Assembly: GCA_903910445.1 (NCBI GenBank)
Contig: CAIVZR010000003.1
Coordinates: forward strand, 1 to 64,000
Reading direction: 5' to 3'
DNA from: an uncultured Bacteroidota bacterium
GTDB taxonomy: Bacteria > Bacteroidota > Bacteroidia > UKL13-3
Length of the DNA stretch: 64,000 nt
How positions within the stretch are numbered: position 1 is the first letter of the stretch; the number at the start of each line of letters is the position of its first letter. Positions 8,401 through 17,035 of the stretch are shown piece after piece. The translations under genes were made by a program, and so were the position numbers. The notes under the pieces were generated by a model. That model searched no databases and had not been told where the DNA came from. It saw only the letters and a list, made by a program, of their open reading frames with translations.

Positions 8401-9654
8401 ATGGATATCTATAGAACTATTGTTACGAGTGCAGTTTTTATTGTATTGATTATTCTTCTTGACTTGTATAGTTGGCAGGCTTTAAAGGTTGTAATCGAGA
8501 ACCCGAACTACCTAAGAATTGCAAAGCGCATTCATTTTGGTGCAAGCATTTTTATTGTTATCACCTTACTCTGTTTGATGTTTATACCGCAATTGGCGCC
8601 ATATAAAAATTTCAAAACATATTTCTATGCGATAGTAGTAGGAATTTATATGAGTAAATTACTTATTGTTTTCTTTCTTTTAATCGATGATTTTATTCGA
8701 TTGGTTCGATGGGTATTTCAGAAGTTATTTTATAGTCAATCAATTTCAGAAATTGATGGAGGGCAAGATTTAGGGAGAATTACCTTCCTCTCACAATTAG
8801 GATTAATTTTAGGTGGTGGATTATTTGCAATGCTTACAAAGGGCATGATTAAAGGTGTTTATGATTACCAAGTTCATAGAACTCAGCTTAAGCTAAAAAA
8901 TTTACCTGAAGCTTTCAAAGGACTGAAAATTCTTCAGATTAGTGATATTCATAGTGGTAGTTGGCAAAACGAACACAAGGTTCAAAAAGGAATTGACTTG
9001 ATTAAAGCACAAAATGCAGATGTGATTTTCTTTACTGGGGATCTTGTTAATAATGCAGCCGAGGAGGTAGTTCCTTGGATGGATTTGTTAAGTGAAATCA
9101 AAGCCCCTATGGGAGTTTATAGCATTTTGGGTAATCATGACTATGGTGATTATGTTGCTTGGCCCTCTCCAGAAGAGAAAGCTGCAAACTTGGAAGCGTT
9201 GAAGGCGGCACATAAAAAAATGGGATGGAATTTAATGCTGAATGAACATACGTTTCTAACTCGGGGAGATTCGAAGATTGGTTTGATAGGCATAGAAAAT
9301 TGGGGTAGAGGAGCACGATGGCCAAAGTATGGTAAATTAACAGAAGCAAAAGCAGGAATGGAAAATGTCCCAGTAAAAATTCTACTATCACATGATCCAT
9401 CGCATTGGGAAGCACAGGTAATCACCGATCATAAGGATATCGATTTAATGCTTGCAGGCCATACCCACGGAATGCAGTTTGGAGTTGAATGGGGAAGCTT
9501 CCGATGGAGCCCAAGCAGATGGGCATACAAGCAATGGGCTGACTTATATACAAATCAGGAGCAGCACCTATATGTAAACCGTGGATTTGGATTTTTAGGT
9601 TATCCAGGTAGAGTAGGTATCTTACCTGAAATTACGGTTATTGAATTGGTTTAG
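8401..9654 (+). CDS. Membrane-anchored calcineurin-like metallophosphoesterase (YaeI-like)
   Basis: A 417-residue protein. The first ~165 residues hold about four hydrophobic helices (for example FIVLIILLDLYSW and IFIVITLLCLMFI). The rest is a metallophosphatase domain with the motifs in order: ISDIHSG (D182, H184), GDLVNN, GNHDYGDY, LLSHDPSHW and AGHTHGMQFG (H354, H356), which together bind two metal ions. Proteins of this layout, such as E. coli YaeI, cleave phosphoesters including UDP-sugar lipids; the substrate here is not known. It follows DUF1569 by 30 bases. Its last 17 bases overlap the end of a convergent small gene. The fold call is sure, the substrate is not. Confidence 0.88.
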   Translation: MDIYRTIVTSAVFIVLIILLDLYSWQALKVVIENPNYLRIAKRIHFGASIFIVITLLCLMFIPQLAPYKNFKTYFYAIVVGIYMSKLLIVFFLLIDDFIRLVRWVFQKLFYSQSISEIDGGQDLGRITFLSQLGLILGGGLFAMLTKGMIKGVYDYQVHRTQLKLKNLPEAFKGLKILQISDIHSGSWQNEHKVQKGIDLIKAQNADVIFFTGDLVNNAAEEVVPWMDLLSEIKAPMGVYSILGNHDYGDYVAWPSPEEKAANLEALKAAHKKMGWNLMLNEHTFLTRGDSKIGLIGIENWGRGARWPKYGKLTEAKAGMENVPVKILLSHDPSHWEAQVITDHKDIDLMLAGHTHGMQFGVEWGSFRWSPSRWAYKQWADLYTNQEQHLYVNRGFGFLGYPGRVGILPEITVIELV

Positions 9655-9820
9655 GCGATTTAACTTCTAAATAAGTGGTGTACTTATTCGTTTTATTGAC
9701 AATAGGCTTTTGAGTGCTTATTTCTTTTATGAAATAGAAAAGAAATAGGGTTGCCAATGCAAGTAATATATAAAGCACCCAGTGAATAATTTTTATTGAC
9801 AATGAATTTCCTGTACGCAT
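9638..9820 (-). CDS. Small single-pass membrane protein (hypothetical, 60 residues)
   Basis: From ATG 9820 the frame encodes MRTGNSLSIKIIHWVLYILL, continuing hydrophobic to about residue 30, then a polar tail rich in Lys, Thr and Pro. This is an N-in single-pass topology with one strong transmembrane helix. It lies between the phosphoesterase gene, whose stop region it overlaps by 17 bases tail-to-tail, and the divergent DUF5522 gene 44 bases away. No family is recognised. The clean helix-plus-tail layout and defined ATG favour a real gene, but the length is near what chance can give. Confidence 0.45.
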   Translation of the reverse strand: MRTGNSLSIKIIHWVLYILLALATLFLFYFIKEISTQKPIVNKTNKYTTYLEVKSPKPIQ

Positions 9821-9864
9821 AACCTGATTGTTTCAGGTGTATCTAATAATATTAGAAAAGGTAA

Positions 9865-10041
<177 letters not shown>

Positions 10042-10048
10042 AAGCTAA

Positions 10049-10639
10049 TTAACGAATAGCGTGATAGTTGGATACGTAATCTTCAATAATTCTGGGGAGA
10101 TGAAGGTGCTCTAATTCATGTATTTTAATTGCAAGTGATTCTGGGTTTTCAGAATCCGAAATTGAAGTTTTGGCCTGAAATAAAATTTCCCCCTCATCGT
10201 ATCGTTTATTTACAAGATGAATTGTAATTCCTGATTCAGATTCCTGATTGTTTATTACCGCTTCATGAACTTTCATACCATACATTCCCTTTCCACCATA
10301 GGCTGGGAGTAGTGCGGGGTGTAGATTAATAATTCCATGAGGAAATTGGTTTATAAGTGATTCTGGAATCATCCATAGAAATCCGGCTAATATCACAAAA
10401 TCAACCTTAAACCATTCGAGATAACTTTTTATTTCATCATTTTCATAAAGATCTTCTTTGGTGAAAATTTTAGGATTAACATTATATGCTTTAATTCGCT
10501 CAAGCACCCCTGCATTTTTATTATTACAAAGGAGGCTATGAACTTCAATGCTCGGATGATTTTTAAAATATTTAATTATATTTTCTGCATTGGTTCCATC
10601 ACCTGATGCAAAGATTGCCAATCGTATTTTATTTTTCAT
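10049..10639 (-). CDS. purN: Phosphoribosylglycinamide formyltransferase
   Basis: PurN transfers the formyl group of 10-formyltetrahydrofolate to glycinamide ribonucleotide, the third step of purine synthesis, in the cytoplasm. The sequence is 196 residues, close to the usual ~190-210. Visible features are the phosphate loop ASGDGTNAENI (11-21), the folate/active-site segment FVILAGFLWMIP, the catalytic triad N105 and H107 in INLHPALLPAYGGKGMYG, and D148 in KRYDEGEILFQ. E. coli has N106, H108 and D144. It stands alone without other pur genes and is leftward, 37 bases after the GDSL lipoprotein gene on the same strand, so cotranscription is possible. Confidence 0.93.
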   Translation of the reverse strand: MKNKIRLAIFASGDGTNAENIIKYFKNHPSIEVHSLLCNNKNAGVLERIKAYNVNPKIFTKEDLYENDEIKSYLEWFKVDFVILAGFLWMIPESLINQFPHGIINLHPALLPAYGGKGMYGMKVHEAVINNQESESGITIHLVNKRYDEGEILFQAKTSISDSENPESLAIKIHELEHLHLPRIIEDYVSNYHAIR

Positions 10640-10676
10640 TTTAATTCGAGCTGAGTAATTTACTTCAAAGTTAATC

Positions 10677-11390
10677 CTATTGAATTCTTAGTTTTATTTT
10701 TTCGCTAAGCTTTTGAGCCCATTCGGTATACATTTTACCTGAAGGATGAAGGCCGTCCAGAGCGATTAATGTAGCGTCGTTTTTTGCAATTCTTGAATGA
10801 GGTGTGATATCGATGAAGGTAATTCCTCTCGTTTCTGTAATCCATTTTGCAATGCCATTAAACCAATCTATCTCCTTTGATATTTGGGTAGTATCGCGAC
10901 CTGAATTAATTCCGAAAGGTGTTATTCCCCAATCGGGTATTGATATCACAAACACATTTTTGATATTATTGCCGGCTAATCGGATTGCAGTATCTAATAA
11001 TTGAGAGAATTCTTTTCTGTAGTTTGCTGTATCTCTTCCGCGGTATTGATTATTCACGCCAATGAGTAGCGTAACGAAATCATATGTTCCAACTAGTTTT
11101 CTCTTTGTAATGTTTAATGAAAGTTCGTCGGTTGTCCAGCCAGTAGTTGCAACAATAACTGGTTTTTCGATCGGATGTGTCGTCTCAATTATTTTTTGTG
11201 TTTGAACGGGAAAACATTCATCATAAGTAATACTTTCTCCGATGGTATATGAATCTCCCAGCGCTAAATATGTTAGGGGCTTTTGTTTGTTAGACATATT
11301 GCTTGGTGAAGTTGATGAAATGGAATTTTTTGTACATGCAAAGAAAACAAAAGCCATGCATACACAAAATAAGAAAGAGAGTAATTTCAT
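10677..11390 (-). CDS. SGNH/GDSL hydrolase lipoprotein
   Basis: A 237-residue probable lipoprotein: a hydrophobic signal ends FVFFAC with the acceptor at C19. The SGNH hydrolase domain follows, with block I YLALGDSYTIGES (nucleophile S47), block III IGVNNQYRG (Gly/Asn of the oxyanion hole) and block V ALDGLHPSG (D212 and H215). All catalytic residues are present, so it is likely an active esterase, lipase or acetyl-ester hydrolase in the periplasm or outer membrane; the substrate is unknown. It lies between the terminator of korA and purN, hence probably starts its own transcript, which may run into purN. Confidence 0.88.
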   Translation of the reverse strand: MKLLSFLFCVCMAFVFFACTKNSISSTSPSNMSNKQKPLTYLALGDSYTIGESITYDECFPVQTQKIIETTHPIEKPVIVATTGWTTDELSLNITKRKLVGTYDFVTLLIGVNNQYRGRDTANYRKEFSQLLDTAIRLAGNNIKNVFVISIPDWGITPFGINSGRDTTQISKEIDWFNGIAKWITETRGITFIDITPHSRIAKNDATLIALDGLHPSGKMYTEWAQKLSEKIKLRIQ

Positions 11391-11424
11391 GTATCAACTT
11401 ACGAAGATTTAATGGAATAGGATT

Positions 11425-11462
11425 AAAAACAAAAACACCCTCGTGATAAGAGAGGGTGTTTT
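11425..11462 (-). terminator. Rho-independent terminator after korA
   Basis: AAAACACCCTC (11432-11442) pairs perfectly with GAGGGTGTTTT (11452-11462) around a nine-base loop. Read leftward, the stem leads into TTTTTGTTTTT. It lies 27 bases past the korA stop. Confidence 0.9.
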
Positions 11463-11489
11463 CAATTGTTTAATTATCCCTAAAACTGA

Positions 11490-13337
11490 TTATTTAGTAT
11501 AGGTTTCGATTACTTGACGTATTTCATCTACTTTAAATGGTAATCCTTGGATTTTGTTTAATGGCTTGGCATCAACGAAATATTTATCGCGAAGAATTTT
11601 TACCAATTGTCCATTATTCATTTCAGGAACCACCACGGTTTTGAAGTTCTTAAGTATATCACCCAAGTTTTTAGGGAAAGGGCTGATATGACGAAGATGC
11701 ACATGTGAAACTTTCTTTCCTTGATTTAAGGCTTGGCGCACTGCTGTTTTGATTGCACCATAAGTACTACCCCAACCTACAATTAACAAATCGCCCGATT
11801 CTTCCCCACTATCCAATTGCTGTAATGGAATATAGTCGGCAATACGATCCACTTTTTCTTGGCGTAATTTCACCATGAATTCATGGTTATCTGAATCGTA
11901 GCTAATATTACCTGTTATATTTTGTTTCTCGATACCACCAATACGATGTTCCAATCCAGGGGTGCCTGGGATTGCCCAAGGGCGAGCTAATTTCTCATCG
12001 CGGAGATAAGGAAGGAATTTATTTTTATCCTCTGAGTTTTTCTCTTTTATTTGAGAAACTTTAATTTCTGGTAAGTCTGACGATTTAGGGAACTTCCAAG
12101 GTTCTGCACCATTGGCAATATAGCCATCAGTAAGAACAAATACAGGAATCATATGTTGTAATGCAATACGGCATGCTTCAAATGTAGCAGCGAATGCATC
12201 ACTTGGTCCATTGGCTGCAATAATTGCAACTGGGCATTCACCATTACGACCATAGTAAGCTTGCATTAAATCGGATTGTTCCGTTTTAGTAGGTAAGCCA
12301 GTTGAAGGCCCACCGCGTTGAACATTTATAATTACTAATGGTAGTTCGAACATCGTGGCCAATCCGATGGCTTCGCCTTTTAAGGCAATACCAGGGCCAC
12401 TCGAAAGAGTTACTGCTAAGTTACCACCAAACGACGCGCCAATGGCACTGGTAATACCTGCAATCTCATCTTCGGCTTGAAATGTTTTCACTCCAAAACT
12501 TTTATGTTTACTTAGTTCGTGCAATACATCCGATGCTGGTGTGATAGGATATGCGCCTAGGAACAATGGTAAATTTGCTTTTTGTGCTGCTGCGATTAAG
12601 CCATATGCAGTAGCTTCATTACCCGTGATACTGCGATATTCGCCTTTTGCAAGTTTTGCCTTTGTAACTTCATAAGTTACTGCAAAACTTTCGGTGGTTT
12701 CGCCAAATGCATATCCTGCTTTTAGTGCTTTTAAGTTTCCTTCTAAAACCTCTGGTTTTTTCCCAAATTTACTTTGCAAATAACCCTCTGTTGGTTTTGT
12801 ATCGCGATTGTACATCCAGAAGAGTAAACCTAATACAAACATATTCTTACAACGGTCGATTTCCTTTACTCCTAATCCACTTTCTTTCAAGAGTTCACGA
12901 ACCATCTTCGTTACGTCAACACGCTTCACTTGATATTTATCCAGTGAGCCATCTGTCATTGGGTTGTTCTCTTCAGTTAAACCAGCAAGACGAAGGTTTT
13001 TAGGGTCGAAGCCATCCGTATTAAGAATGATAGTACCACCAGCTTTCAATTGCTTTAGGTTCACCGTTAAAGCGGCAACATTCATTACCACCAATACATC
13101 GCAAATGTCTCCTGGAGTATAAATTGCTTCAGAGCTAAAGTGTAATTGAAAACCCGAAACCCCAGGAAGTGTTCCCAAAGGTGCACGAATTTCGGCAGGG
13201 AAATCTGGAAATGTAGATAGGTCATTTCCAATCAACGCCGATGAGTTGGTAAATTGTGAACCCGTGAGCTGCATTCCATCGCCGCTATCGCCTGCAAACC
13301 GAATGACTACCGAAGATAATTGTTGTGCATCAGACAT
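11490..13337 (-). CDS. korA: 2-oxoacid:ferredoxin oxidoreductase, fused gamma-alpha subunit (KorA type)
   Basis: With a beta subunit, this enzyme decarboxylates 2-oxoglutarate (or another 2-oxoacid) to its CoA ester with ferredoxin as electron acceptor. The 615 residues show the fused layout: an N-terminal gamma domain (~1-190; VVIRFAGDSGDGMQLTGSQF opens it) and the alpha/pyrimidine-binding domain from ~220 (AYPITPASDVLHEL, FQAEDEIAGITSAIGASFGG, LSSGPGIALKGEAIG). The C-terminal part GDLLIVGWGSTYGAIKTA is the usual domain II. The beta (TPP-binding) gene normally follows directly, but here a terminator and a GDSL gene follow, so the partner must lie elsewhere. sucD in the same window supports a TCA-cycle role. 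Confidence 0.88.
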   Translation of the reverse strand: MSDAQQLSSVVIRFAGDSGDGMQLTGSQFTNSSALIGNDLSTFPDFPAEIRAPLGTLPGVSGFQLHFSSEAIYTPGDICDVLVVMNVAALTVNLKQLKAGGTIILNTDGFDPKNLRLAGLTEENNPMTDGSLDKYQVKRVDVTKMVRELLKESGLGVKEIDRCKNMFVLGLLFWMYNRDTKPTEGYLQSKFGKKPEVLEGNLKALKAGYAFGETTESFAVTYEVTKAKLAKGEYRSITGNEATAYGLIAAAQKANLPLFLGAYPITPASDVLHELSKHKSFGVKTFQAEDEIAGITSAIGASFGGNLAVTLSSGPGIALKGEAIGLATMFELPLVIINVQRGGPSTGLPTKTEQSDLMQAYYGRNGECPVAIIAANGPSDAFAATFEACRIALQHMIPVFVLTDGYIANGAEPWKFPKSSDLPEIKVSQIKEKNSEDKNKFLPYLRDEKLARPWAIPGTPGLEHRIGGIEKQNITGNISYDSDNHEFMVKLRQEKVDRIADYIPLQQLDSGEESGDLLIVGWGSTYGAIKTAVRQALNQGKKVSHVHLRHISPFPKNLGDILKNFKTVVVPEMNNGQLVKILRDKYFVDAKPLNKIQGLPFKVDEIRQVIETYTK

Positions 13338-13782
13338 AAAACAAATTCAAATTATAAAGATTATTGAGTTCTAAAAAAAGTAGGGCGAAGGTAATACTTT
13401 TTGCAATAATTATTACTGAAATAAGGGGATGGAAAAAATGGTTATTTCAATTCAATTTCAATGCAATTCGGAATGGGACTTTATCAAACCCAGAATTCAA
13501 AAAGCAGCTCTAAAAGTGCTTTATGGCAGGGGTTTTGGAAGAAATGGTGGGCGTTTTTAATGCACTTCAATAAGACTCAATTTATTATTAGAACCATCAA
13601 TAACACTTCACCAGAAATGCATAATAATATTTATGATTATGATCATGGCATTTCTTGGAAATTTGACTGTAGCACAGAAAGAGCGTTCCATGAAGAGATA
13701 ATATAAGAATAAAAGGAATAAAGAGGTAGCTTACAACAAAGTACAAAAGGAGTTAGATGTGCAATGGACGTTTAAAGGCCAA
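13338..13782. other. 445-base intergenic stretch, no convincing gene
   Basis: Between korA and the UDP-sugar decarboxylase-like gene, both leftward. It holds the probable korA promoter (TACCTTCG on the minus strand, 13386-13393). An 81-codon rightward frame at 13461-13706 exists but its product matches nothing I know and has no export or membrane signal; other frames are also broken. It may be decayed coding DNA. No terminator hairpin was seen after the decarboxylase gene. Confidence 0.45.
13386..13393 (-). promoter_or_regulatory. -7 box TACCTTCG of korA
   Basis: TACCTTCG on the minus strand, 48 bases before the korA ATG, fits the TAnnTTCG variant seen at several genes here. No well-spaced TTG; a TTT lies about 23 bases further up. 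Confidence 0.4.
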
Positions 13783-14763
13783 CTATTTATCATGAAACTT
13801 AGGTTGCTTAAACCATTCTTCTTGAGGCAAGTTTTTGAAATACTCGTAGGTCTTTTTTAGTCCTTCGGCACGATTTACTTTAGGCTCCCATCCAAGGATT
13901 TCTTTTGCTCTAGCGATATCGGGCTTTCTCTGTTTTGGATCGTCGACCGGTAATGGTTTGTAAATTATTTTTTGAGTAGTCCCAGTAAGTTTGATTACCT
14001 CTTCAGCAAAATCTTTTAGACTAATCTCGTCAGGATTTCCAATGTTTACAGGCATAAAGTAATCACTTAACAAGAGTCGATATATGCCTTCTACTAAATC
14101 ATCTACATAGCAAAATGAGCGAGTTTGAGATCCATCTCCGAATACCGTGAGATCTTCTCCACGCAATGCTTGGCCAATGAACGCAGGAAGTGCTCGGCCA
14201 TCATTGAGTCGCATACGAGGTCCGTAAGTGTTGAATATTCGAATAATTCGAGTTTCAAGGTTATGATAAGTATGATATGCCATGGTGATGGCTTCTTGAA
14301 AACGCTTTGCCTCGTCGTATACACCACGAGGGCCAATTGGGTTCACATTTCCCCAATAATCTTCATTTTGAGGATGCACCATTGGATCTCCATAAATTTC
14401 GCTAGTAGATGCGATGAGTAATCGTGCTTTTTTTGCTTTGGCTAAACCAAGGCAATTATGAATTCCAAGTGAACCAACTTTTAAAGTTTGTATAGGTATT
14501 TTTAGATAATCAATAGGGGAGGCTGGTGAAGCAAAATGCAAAATATAATGTAAGTCGCCAGGGACATAAACAAATTTACTTACATCATGATGATAGAATT
14601 CGAAATTTGGAAGATGAAAGAGGTGCTCAATATTTCGAATATCGCCAGTGATAAGGTTATCCATTGCTATAACATGATACCCTTCATTTATAAATCTATC
14701 ACATAGATGTGAACCGAGGAAACCGGCTCCTCCAGTGATAAGAATTCTTTTTTTATTACTCAT
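13783..14763 (-). CDS. UDP-glucuronate decarboxylase-like SDR epimerase (UDP-xylose synthase type)
   Basis: An extended short-chain dehydrogenase of 326 residues. The NAD-binding loop is [14 protein letters not shown] (G11-x-x-G-x-x-G17). The N-terminal third, [20 protein letters not shown], is the signature stretch of UDP-glucuronate decarboxylases, and [12 protein letters not shown] with Y149-x-x-x-K153 (YDEAK) supplies the catalytic groups. [14 protein letters not shown] and [16 protein letters not shown] are also typical. The family oxidises and decarboxylates UDP-glucuronate to UDP-xylose in the cytoplasm, providing a sugar donor for surface polysaccharide. It is monocistronic and leftward; a TAATTTCG box lies just upstream. 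Annotation at family level is secure, exact substrate inferred. Confidence 0.88.
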   Translation of the reverse strand: MSNKKRILITGGAGFLGSHLCDRFINEGYHVIAMDNLITGDIRNIEHLFHLPNFEFYHHDVSKFVYVPGDLHYILHFASPASPIDYLKIPIQTLKVGSLGIHNCLGLAKAKKARLLIASTSEIYGDPMVHPQNEDYWGNVNPIGPRGVYDEAKRFQEAITMAYHTYHNLETRIIRIFNTYGPRMRLNDGRALPAFIGQALRGEDLTVFGDGSQTRSFCYVDDLVEGIYRLLLSDYFMPVNIGNPDEISLKDFAEEVIKLTGTTQKIIYKPLPVDDPKQRKPDIARAKEILGWEPKVNRAEGLKKTYEYFKNLPQEEWFKQPKFHDK

Positions 14764-14782
14764 ATCGAAAACGATTATGTTG

Positions 14783-14790
14783 CGAAATTA
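14783..14790 (-). promoter_or_regulatory. -7 box TAATTTCG of UDP-sugar decarboxylase gene
   Basis: TAATTTCG on the minus strand ends 19 bases before the ATG at 14763. The upstream element is poor. Confidence 0.4.
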
Positions 14791-14900
14791 CACTTTAGAC
14801 CTCGTTTTTTTAACATTGGAATTAAGTTCTTTTAAAATTCATTAAGTAAATGTGGAATAACTTTAGTTAATAGCAAATTGAAACGGCAAAAACCAAACAA

Positions 14901-14930
14901 TTGTCTGTTGATGTCAAAATTGTACCTTTG
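14901..14930 (+). promoter_or_regulatory. Bacteroidota-type promoter of the CDF exporter gene
   Basis: TTG (14901-14903), a 19-base spacer, then TACCTTTG (14923-14930). This matches the -33 TTG / -7 TAnnTTTG pattern of the phylum's primary sigma factor. The ATG is 83 bases further on, leaving a leader of about 75 bases. Confidence 0.75.
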
Positions 14931-15013
14931 AAAATATTCTATATTAGTTCTTTGTAGTTTTATTTCTCCATTACAACGTATGGACTTAATTCGATTGATT
15001 TATCAGTCATATC

Positions 15014-15916
15014 ATGGAAGCCAATCATTCAGAACACCATCATCAACATGGGCATTTTTTACAAAATGTAAATAAGGCGTTTATTATCGGTATTGTTTTT
15101 AATTCACTTTTTGTAATCATTGAGTTTATTGTTGGTTATTATCAATCATCATTAGCGTTAATAAGTGATGCGGGGCATAATCTATCAGATGTTATTGGGT
15201 TGGGTTTTTCACTGGTTGCATTTAAAATGATGAAGGTAGAAGCAACTAATAAGTATACTTATGGATTCAAAAAATTTAGCATTCTAGCTTCCTTATTGAA
15301 TTCATTACTATTGATTATTACTACCATTGCAATTGTTTATGAGGGTATTCAACGCATAGGGAATCAGGATGAAATACAAGGAACAGTTATTTCAATGGTA
15401 GCCTTAATAGGGATTTTTATTAATGTGAGTTCTGCTTTATTGTTTCTGAAAGACAAGGAGAAAGACTTAAACTTAAAAGGAGCCTATCTTCATTTACTAG
15501 GTGATGCCTTGGTTGCTTTTGGAGTTGTTGTAACAGGTGTAATAATATACTATACCCATTGGTACTGGCTTGATACTGTAATTAGTTTCTTGATTGCGAT
15601 TATTTTGCTTGTAGCGACTTGGCAATTATTGAATGATAGTTTAAGATTGGCGTTAGATGGCATTCCAAGAAATATTGACTTAGAGAAAGTAAAAGAAATA
15701 ATTTTAAGTAAACCTGAAATTTCCGGCGTTCACCACATACATATTTGGGCAATTAGTAGTTATGAGAATGCGATGACAGCTCATTTGGTTTTAAAAGACA
15801 ATGACATGCTAGAATTTGAAAGTGTGAAGCATCAGATCAAACATCAATTAGAACATATCAATATACATCATTCTACATTTGAGTTAGAAATGAAAGACTG
15901 TGAAGAAGGTTGTTAA
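15014..15916 (+). CDS. Cation diffusion facilitator (zinc/cobalt/cadmium exporter, CzcD-like)
   Basis: A 300-residue inner-membrane proton/metal antiporter. Six hydrophobic segments lie within residues ~20-215. Metal-site motifs are LISDAGHNLSD in helix 2 and HLLGDALVAFG in helix 5 (both of the H/D-x-x-x-D form expected in CDF proteins). The N-terminus is His-rich (HSEHHHQHGH), a typical metal-collecting tail. The C-terminal cytoplasmic domain has SGVHHIHIWAIS and ends CEEGC. The likely role is export of Zn2+ (or Co/Cd) from the cytoplasm. A clear promoter lies upstream with a leader of about 75 bases in which a regulator could bind; no metal-sensor operator could be named. Confidence 0.9.
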   Translation: MEANHSEHHHQHGHFLQNVNKAFIIGIVFNSLFVIIEFIVGYYQSSLALISDAGHNLSDVIGLGFSLVAFKMMKVEATNKYTYGFKKFSILASLLNSLLLIITTIAIVYEGIQRIGNQDEIQGTVISMVALIGIFINVSSALLFLKDKEKDLNLKGAYLHLLGDALVAFGVVVTGVIIYYTHWYWLDTVISFLIAIILLVATWQLLNDSLRLALDGIPRNIDLEKVKEIILSKPEISGVHHIHIWAISSYENAMTAHLVLKDNDMLEFESVKHQIKHQLEHINIHHSTFELEMKDCEEGC

Positions 15917-15922
15917 ATAAAA

Positions 15923-15948
15923 AAGCCCTCAAAAATTATTGAGGGCTT
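15923..15948 (-). terminator. Terminator between CDF gene and sucD
   Basis: AAGCCCTCAA (15923-15932) pairs with TTGAGGGCTT (15939-15948). Read leftward it is followed by a T-rich run (TTTTTTATTT), so it chiefly ends sucD; it may also slow rightward transcription from the CDF gene. Confidence 0.85.
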
Positions 15949-15978
15949 CGAATTTATATTATTGAGTAGTGCTAATAA

Positions 15979-16857
15979 TTATGCAGTTTTAGAAAGCATT
16001 TTAGCTACTGTTTCACCAAGTACGGCTGGTGATTCACATACGGTGATACCACATTCGCGCATGATTTTCATTTTTGCAGCAGCAGTATCTTCCGCTCCAC
16101 CTACAATTGCACCGGCGTGTCCCATACGGCGTCCCGGAGGCGCAGTCTGGCCAGCAATAAAGCCTACTACTGGTTTTTTGTTATTGTCCTTTATCCAACG
16201 AGCAGCTTCAGCTTCCATGCCTCCACCAATTTCTCCAATCATAATGATAGCGTCAGTTTCAGGATCGTTCATAAATAATTCAACGGCTTCTTTAGTAGTT
16301 GTACCAATAATTGGGTCGCCTCCGATTCCAATTGCAGTTGATATTCCCAAACCGGCTTTCACTACTTGATCGGCAGCTTCATAGGTAAGAGTTCCTGATT
16401 TAGAAACAATACCTACTCTACCTTTCTTGAATATAAATCCTGGCATGATACCAACCTTACACTCATCGCTAGTAATTACACCAGGGCAGTTAGGGCCTAT
16501 TAAGCGAGTATTTTTACCGTTTAGATATTCTTTTGCCTTCACCATGTCCTGTACAGGAATTCCTTCGGTGATACATACCACAAGGGCAATACCTGCATCG
16601 GCGGCTTCCATAATTGCATCGGCAGCAAACATGGGTGGAACAAATATGATGCTCACATTGGCTCCAGTATTTTTTACAGCATCAGCTACCGTATTAAATA
16701 CAGGTTTATCGAGATGTGTTTGACCTCCTTTTCCTGGAGTAACTCCTCCAACTAATTGAGTTCCGTATTCAATCATTTGCGTAGCATGAAAGGTGCCTTC
16801 GGTACCTGTGAATCCTTGCACTATGATTTTCGATGACTTATTTACTAAAACTGACAT
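15979..16857 (-). CDS. sucD: Succinyl-CoA synthetase, alpha subunit
   Basis: The alpha subunit binds CoA and carries the phosphohistidine of the succinate-CoA ligase of the TCA cycle. Start set at ATG 16857 (292 residues), giving [20 protein letters not shown]; the upstream in-frame TTG overlaps the promoter box. Visible features are the CoA-binding [20 protein letters not shown], the segment [20 protein letters not shown], and the active-site GHAGAIVGG with H247 (E. coli H246). The length is standard. The beta subunit gene sucC is not in the window. It has its own promoter and terminator, so it is probably monocistronic. Confidence 0.96.
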   Translation of the reverse strand: MSVLVNKSSKIIVQGFTGTEGTFHATQMIEYGTQLVGGVTPGKGGQTHLDKPVFNTVADAVKNTGANVSIIFVPPMFAADAIMEAADAGIALVVCITEGIPVQDMVKAKEYLNGKNTRLIGPNCPGVITSDECKVGIMPGFIFKKGRVGIVSKSGTLTYEAADQVVKAGLGISTAIGIGGDPIIGTTTKEAVELFMNDPETDAIIMIGEIGGGMEAEAARWIKDNNKKPVVGFIAGQTAPPGRRMGHAGAIVGGAEDTAAAKMKIMRECGITVCESPAVLGETVAKMLSKTA

Positions 16858-16876
16858 GGTATTTTTTTTTGTGACG

Positions 16877-16909
16877 CGAAAATACAAATATTTTCAACAA
16901 GTGAAGCAA
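16877..16909 (-). promoter_or_regulatory. Promoter of sucD (TTG-N22-TATTTTCG)
   Basis: On the minus strand TTG (16907-16909) is followed after 22 bases by TATTTTCG (16877-16884), 19 bases before the sucD ATG at 16857. It is close to consensus with C for T in the -7 box. The position implies a leader of about a dozen bases, which rules out the in-frame TTG at 16885-16887 as start. Confidence 0.55.
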
Positions 16910-17035
16910 GCGAATCGGTTTGTATGGCTTAAAGAATATGAAAACAAAGCAAAAAAGGGTGGAATTCACTGATAGGTGATTTTAATCACTCAAATCCACA
17001 ATTATATTAAATTGCACCTCATTGTTTAATCCGCT

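Noticed and set aside
9107-9425. Two antisense frames of 91-102 codons within the phosphoesterase gene
   Set aside because: They lie wholly opposite a domain with intact catalytic motifs and have no protein-like features.
13461-13706. 81-codon rightward frame between korA and the UDP-sugar decarboxylase gene
   Set aside because: No recognisable motif, signal or membrane segment, no promoter box close to it, and no same-strand neighbour; residue use looks like chance or decayed coding DNA.
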